In this document: positions 6,681 through 9,946 of the stretch, one piece after another
Numbering within the stretch: the first letter of the stretch is position 1
How the letters are laid out: each line of letters starts with the position of its first letter
Assembly (NCBI GenBank): GCA_903920405.1
Contig: CAIXMC010000176.1
Location: forward strand, 1 to 9,946
DNA from: an uncultured beta proteobacterium
GTDB lineage: Bacteria > Pseudomonadota > Gammaproteobacteria > Burkholderiales > Burkholderiaceae_C
Length of the DNA stretch: 9,946 nucleotides
Direction: 5' to 3'
Program-made: the position numbers and the translations under genes
The notes under the pieces: generated by a model
The model's database searches: none
Seen by the model: only the letters and a program-made list of their open reading frames with translations
What the model was told of the DNA's origin: nothing

Positions 6681-8631
6681 AACGCCTACGCCACCTGATG
6701 CAACAGTCACCCACCCAGAGCAATTGTTAAGCGATGTTGCCAAATTGCCCACGCTACCCGGGGTGTATCGTTACTTTGACGCACAGGGTCAGGTGCTCTA
6801 TGTGGGCAAGGCCATTAACCTGAAAAAGCGGGTATCGAGCTATTTTCAAAAAAACCACAGTGGCACCCGAATTGGTCACATGGTTAGCAAAATTGTCCGT
6901 CTGGAAACTACAGTGGTGCGATCAGAGGCAGAGGCTTTGCTTTTAGAAAATAATCTGATCAAAACGCTCAACCCCAAATACAACATCTTGTTTCGAGATG
7001 ATAAAAGTTACCCGTACTTAAAAATCAGTGTACCCATCCATCCCCACGATCAGTTTGCGCGTGTGTCGTATTACCGGGGAGCTGTTGATAAACAACACCA
7101 TTATTTTGGCCCGTACCCCAGTGCCGTGGCCGTCAAGGAAGCCATTTTGCTGATGCAAAAGGTGTTTCGTTTGCGCACCTGTGAAGAGTCAGTCTTTCGC
7201 AACCGCACAAGGCCTTGCCTGCTCTACCAAATCAAACGATGCTCAGGCCCTTGCGTAGGGTACATTTTGGCGGCAGACTATGCCCAGGGTGTCACCCATG
7301 CCGAACGTTTTTTGCAGGGAGACACTCAGGATGTGATGACCGAGCTGGAGGCACGCATGATGTCTTATGCGGACAAACTGGAGTTTGAACAGGCGGCAGA
7401 ATTGCGCAACCAGGTCGCAGCACTCTCCAATGTCTTGCATCAGCAATCGGTCGATAACGTGTTGGATCGTGATGTGGATGTTTTGGCCGTCAAAGTGCAG
7501 GGGGGCAGGGCATGCGTCAATCTGGCCATGGTGCGCGGTGGGCGGCACTTGGGCGACCGGCCCTATTTTCCGGTGCAAGTCCAGGACAGCATTGGCTTGG
7601 ATTTGGATGACGACGGCACATCCGTCGATACTGCCCAGCGATCGGTTGAATCTCAAGTGCTGGATGCTTTTGTGGCACAGCACTACCTGCATGTGCCTGT
7701 TCCCCCCACTTTGGTGGTAAGTGCGCCCGTTGGCATGGCCTTGTTGGCGGCATTGTCCGTTCAACTCGGTGTCAAAGTGAGCGCCATCCACCAACCCAGA
7801 GAGCATCGCCGTATCTGGCTGGACATGGCACAAACCAACGCACAATTGCAACTGGCAAGGCTGTTGTCTGAAGAAGGTTCGCAACTGGCGCGAACGCGGG
7901 CATTGTGTGACGCGCTCGACCTGATGCCAAGTGACATCGATGACCTGCGCATTGAATGCTTTGATATTTCACACACAGCAGGCGAACTGACCCAAGCCTC
8001 TTGCGTGGTGTTTCATCATCACACCCTGCAAAACAAGGAATACCGGCGTTACAACATCAACGACATCACGCCAGGAGACGATTACGCTGCCATGCGTCAG
8101 GTGTTGCTGCGCCGCTACAGCAAACTGTCTGAAGCCTTGCAAGAGGCGCAGCGCACAGGCATCTCGCCAGCAGGTATAGGCAAAATGCCTCACTTGGTAC
8201 TGGTGGATGGTGGCAAGGGACAGGTGAGCATGGCGCACGAGGTATTTTCGAAGTTGGGGCTGGATGTGTCATTGATTGTGGGTGTTGAAAAAGGCGAAGG
8301 CCGTCGCATAGGTCTGGAAGAATTGGTGTTTGCCGATGGACGTCACAAAGTTTATTTGGGCAAGGATTCAGCCGCCTTGATGCTCATTGCGCAAATTCGT
8401 GATGAAGCCCACCGTTTTGCCATCACCGGAATGCGCGCAGCCCGTGCCAAAGTGCGAATGGACGGTGGGCAACTGGAAGAAATTCCAGGCATAGGCCCCA
8501 AGCGGCGCGCCCGCCTGCTTCAACGTTTTGGCGGTGTGCGCGGTGTCACCTTGGCCTCGGTCGATGATATGGTGAGCGTCGAAGGCATTTCGCATGAATT
8601 GGCACAAACCATTTACCGTGCTCTGCATTGA
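6667..8631 (+). CDS. uvrC: UvrABC system protein C (excision nuclease subunit)
   Basis: UvrC makes both incisions, 3' and 5' of a DNA lesion, in nucleotide excision repair after UvrA/UvrB recognition. The 654-residue product shows the full family layout. The N-terminal GIY-YIG nuclease has PGVYRYFD at 31-38, VLYVGKA at 43-49, Arg55 and Glu94. Cysteines 172, 184, 192 and 196 have the same 12/8/4 spacing as the iron-sulfur cysteines reported in E. coli UvrC. A UVR (UvrB-binding) motif lies near 227-257. The RNase H-like nuclease has ECFDISHT (Asp433), PGDDYAAM (Asp472), VDGGKGQ (Asp514) and RDEAH (His582). A helix-hairpin-helix pair is near 603-653. It is about 44 residues longer than E. coli UvrC, partly from an N-terminal extension and an acidic insert near 303-333. 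It is followed by pgsA after 27 bases. Confidence 0.97.
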   Translation: MPNATTPTPPDATVTHPEQLLSDVAKLPTLPGVYRYFDAQGQVLYVGKAINLKKRVSSYFQKNHSGTRIGHMVSKIVRLETTVVRSEAEALLLENNLIKTLNPKYNILFRDDKSYPYLKISVPIHPHDQFARVSYYRGAVDKQHHYFGPYPSAVAVKEAILLMQKVFRLRTCEESVFRNRTRPCLLYQIKRCSGPCVGYILAADYAQGVTHAERFLQGDTQDVMTELEARMMSYADKLEFEQAAELRNQVAALSNVLHQQSVDNVLDRDVDVLAVKVQGGRACVNLAMVRGGRHLGDRPYFPVQVQDSIGLDLDDDGTSVDTAQRSVESQVLDAFVAQHYLHVPVPPTLVVSAPVGMALLAALSVQLGVKVSAIHQPREHRRIWLDMAQTNAQLQLARLLSEEGSQLARTRALCDALDLMPSDIDDLRIECFDISHTAGELTQASCVVFHHHTLQNKEYRRYNINDITPGDDYAAMRQVLLRRYSKLSEALQEAQRTGISPAGIGKMPHLVLVDGGKGQVSMAHEVFSKLGLDVSLIVGVEKGEGRRIGLEELVFADGRHKVYLGKDSAALMLIAQIRDEAHRFAITGMRAARAKVRMDGGQLEEIPGIGPKRRARLLQRFGGVRGVTLASVDDMVSVEGISHELAQTIYRALH

Positions 8632-8658
8632 TCTTGTCGTGCGTGCCACAATTGCACC

Positions 8659-9225
8659 ATGTTTTGGACTGTCCCAACCCTGATGACCTGGACTCGCATT
8701 GCGGCGATTCCCTTGATTGTGGGCATTTTCTATTTACCCCTTCATCCTGCCACTTGCAATCTGGTGGCCACCGTGATGTTTGTGATGTTTGCCACCACCG
8801 ATTGGCTGGATGGCTATTTGGCTCGCAGGCTCAATCAGGTGTCTGCGTTTGGTGCGTTTTTAGACCCCGTTGCTGATAAATTTTTGGTGTGTGCCTGCAT
8901 TTTGGTGCTGGTGCATTTGGGGCGGGCAGACGTATTTGTGGGATTGATCATCATCGGTCGTGAAATTGCCATTTCAGCGCTTCGGGAATGGATGGCGCAA
9001 ATCGGCGCATCCAGAAGTGTGGCGGTTCATACCATCGGCAAAGTCAAAACAACAGTCCAAATGGTGGCCATTCCCTTTTTGCTTTTTGACGGCACCTTAT
9101 TGGGCTTGATCAACACCCACACCTGGGGCGTGGGTCTCATCTGGATTTCTGCGGTCATGACCGTTTGGTCGATGGTGTACTACTTGCAAAAAGCGCTGCC
9201 GGAAATTCGTGCGAAAGTCAAATAG
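8659..9225 (+). CDS. pgsA: CDP-diacylglycerol--glycerol-3-phosphate 3-phosphatidyltransferase
   Basis: Inner-membrane enzyme that makes phosphatidylglycerophosphate from CDP-diacylglycerol and glycerol 3-phosphate, the committed step to phosphatidylglycerol and cardiolipin. The 188-residue product carries the complete CDP-alcohol phosphotransferase signature: Asp48, Asp51-Gly52, Ala55-Arg56, Gly65, Asp69 and Asp73, in TDWLDGYLARR followed by FGAFLDPVADK. The N-terminus (MFWTVPTLMTWTRIAAIPL) resembles the E. coli protein. Hydrophobic stretches near 13-30, 34-47, 74-88, 92-105 and 150-173 fit a multi-pass protein. The uvrC-pgsA pairing also occurs in E. coli and supports PgsA over PssA. The ATG at 8659 lacks a Shine-Dalgarno; translation may depend on uvrC read-through. 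Confidence 0.95.
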   Translation: MFWTVPTLMTWTRIAAIPLIVGIFYLPLHPATCNLVATVMFVMFATTDWLDGYLARRLNQVSAFGAFLDPVADKFLVCACILVLVHLGRADVFVGLIIIGREIAISALREWMAQIGASRSVAVHTIGKVKTTVQMVAIPFLLFDGTLLGLINTHTWGVGLIWISAVMTVWSMVYYLQKALPEIRAKVK

Positions 9226-9227
9226 AG

Positions 9228-9286
9228 GGTGAGTGTCCGACACCACGGGTGTGATTCAAAGTGATGTGGAGGTGGCAATACTCACC
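9228..9286 (+). other. inverted repeat after pgsA that competes with the terminator stem
   Basis: GGTGAGT (9228-9234) is the exact complement of ACTCACC (9280-9286), whose first six bases also form the left arm of the terminator. Pairing can extend by a few G-U and A-U pairs. Smaller stems lie inside: GTGTC/GACAC around 9238 and ACACC/GGTGT around 9246, which also exclude each other. The arrangement looks like an antiterminator/terminator pair but has no gene after it on this strand. Roles as a structured 3' UTR or a small RNA are inference. Confidence 0.35.
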
Positions 9287-9318
9287 TGTCAAGCTGCGCG
9301 AACTTGAGTGAGTTTTTT
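9280..9318 (+). terminator. intrinsic terminator of the uvrC-pgsA transcript
   Basis: The outer stem ACTCAC (9280-9285) with GTGAGT (9308-9313) and the inner stem TCAAG (9289-9293) with CTTGA (9303-9307) are separated by a three-base bulge and closed by a nine-base loop. Five T follow at once (9314-9318), with the sixth T of the run inside the stem. It lies about 55 bases after the pgsA stop, where a transcript end is expected. Confidence 0.65.
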
Positions 9319-9326
9319 GGTATAAC

Positions 9327-9380
9327 AAATCAGCCTCTAGCGCCCGTCCTGCTTACATAGTTAGCTATTTTTTCGGTAGC
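9327..9380. repeat. possible Comamonadaceae interspersed repeat, degenerate copy
   Basis: The stretch holding AATCAGCCTCTAGCGC near 9328-9343 and ending with GCTA (9364-9367) and TAGC (9377-9380) around a T-rich centre resembles short repeats I remember from many intergenic regions of Comamonadaceae. CTATTTT (9365-9371) also pairs with AAAATAG (9381-9387). There is only one copy in this window, so repeat status rests on memory and not on the sequence. Confidence 0.3.
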
Positions 9381-9385
9381 AAAAT

Positions 9386-9403
9386 AGGCGAATAAATTCG
9401 CCT
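9386..9403. terminator. bidirectional hairpin terminator between pgsA and rplS
   Basis: AGGCGAA and TTCGCCT form a perfect seven-pair stem around a four-base loop. On the plus strand it is followed by CACTTTTCTTCTT and on the minus strand by ATTTTGC, so it could stop transcripts from both sides. It lies 91 bases past the rplS stop and backs up the pgsA terminator. The converging genes support the call. Confidence 0.6.
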
Positions 9404-9494
9404 CACTTTTCTTCTTGTATGTAGCCATGTTGGCTGCTTCATATTTTTTGCATCACACCCATTGTTGAGCATATCCTTGGTATTTGGGAATACT

Positions 9495-9938
9495 TTAGGC
9501 GCTCACAACTGCGTCAGTCACCACTTCAGCGACAACATTGACCGGTGCAGTTGGCAACACGTATGCAGTAGTCACTACCTTGCGTGCAGGCAGTTTTTCC
9601 TTGATGCGAGCAGACTTTCCGCTGCGATCGCGCAGGTAGTACAACTTGGCGCGGCGAACATCACCACGGCGTTTGATTTCAATGCTGGCAATCAAGGGGC
9701 TGTAGGTTTGAAAGGTACGCTCAACACCTTCACCGCTTGAAATTTTGCGAACAATAAAACCGCTGTTCAGGCCACGGTTACGTTTGGCAATGACTACACC
9801 TTCGAAGGCTTGGATACGCTTGCGTGTACCTTCAATCACGTTAAGATTCACAACCACGGTGTCACCGGGGCTAAAGTCTGGGATGGTTTTATTAAGACGA
9901 ACAATTTCTTCTTGCTCAAGAGTTTGAATCAGATTCAT
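9495..9938 (-). CDS. rplS: 50S ribosomal protein L19 (bL19)
   Basis: Structural protein of the large ribosomal subunit, located at the interface with the 30S subunit. Residues 1-117 align in kind with E. coli L19: [19 protein letters not shown] at 23-41, [19 protein letters not shown] at 43-61, [19 protein letters not shown] at 63-81 and [19 protein letters not shown] at 95-113. The total of 147 residues exceeds the 115 of E. coli. A few residues are inserted near the N-terminus ([11 protein letters not shown]), and a tail of about 30 residues follows, rich in valine and alanine. The insert is typical of Burkholderiales. In many proteobacteria the gene ends the rpsP-rimM-trmD-rplS operon; the upstream part would lie beyond the right edge. 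Only eight bases before the ATG are visible, so its ribosome binding site cannot be judged. Confidence 0.97.
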   Translation of the reverse strand: MNLIQTLEQEEIVRLNKTIPDFSPGDTVVVNLNVIEGTRKRIQAFEGVVIAKRNRGLNSGFIVRKISSGEGVERTFQTYSPLIASIEIKRRGDVRRAKLYYLRDRSGKSARIKEKLPARKVVTTAYVLPTAPVNVVAEVVTDAVVSA

Positions 9939-9946
9939 AAAAGACC

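Noticed and set aside
9480..9493. GTATT/AATAC hairpin just after the rplS stop
   Set aside because: The stem is only five AT-rich pairs with no T-run on the minus strand; the stronger hairpin at 9386-9403 is the better terminator.
9226..9494. tRNA gene in the pgsA-rplS gap
   Set aside because: tRNA genes can follow pgsA in related bacteria, but no T-loop consensus or cloverleaf could be found on either strand.

Overview
The window looks like chromosomal DNA of a betaproteobacterium in the order Burkholderiales, most likely near Comamonadaceae. This rests on the long RplS with a C-terminal extension, the hda / HAD phosphatase / pcnB / folK gene order, and the style of the LivF and PurM proteins. 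No 16S gene is present, so the placement is by protein resemblance from memory only. Coding density is high. I see no phage, insertion sequence, CRISPR array, tRNA or rRNA gene.

Layout. On the minus strand, bases 1-5367 carry, in transcription order, an AI-2E/PerM-type membrane protein, hda, a HAD-family phosphatase, pcnB, folK and, after an 83-base gap, a livF-type ABC ATPase cut by the window's left edge. A candidate promoter for this group lies at 5401-5431. On the plus strand, diverging from it, are purM (5498-6541), a 125-base gap with two inverted repeats, then uvrC (6667-8631) and pgsA (8659-9225). A 269-base convergent gap (9226-9494) holds an intrinsic terminator, a possible interspersed repeat and a two-way hairpin terminator. 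rplS then reads leftward from 9938.

How the genes relate. Most are housekeeping genes: control of replication initiation (Hda), RNA polyadenylation (PcnB), folate synthesis (FolK), purine synthesis (PurM), nucleotide excision repair (UvrC), phospholipid synthesis (PgsA) and the large ribosomal subunit (RplS). The pairings pcnB-folK and uvrC-pgsA are long known in proteobacteria. The HAD phosphatase has no assigned substrate.

Points worth a second look are small: an arginine in place of the Walker A lysine in the LivF-type ATPase; a heptamer repeat that puts an ATG in all three frames at the uvrC start; a perfect 14-bp palindrome next to the purM start; a switch-like set of competing stems after pgsA; and the lack of a clear Shine-Dalgarno sequence before any gene whose leader is visible. 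I found no convincing undescribed multi-gene system.
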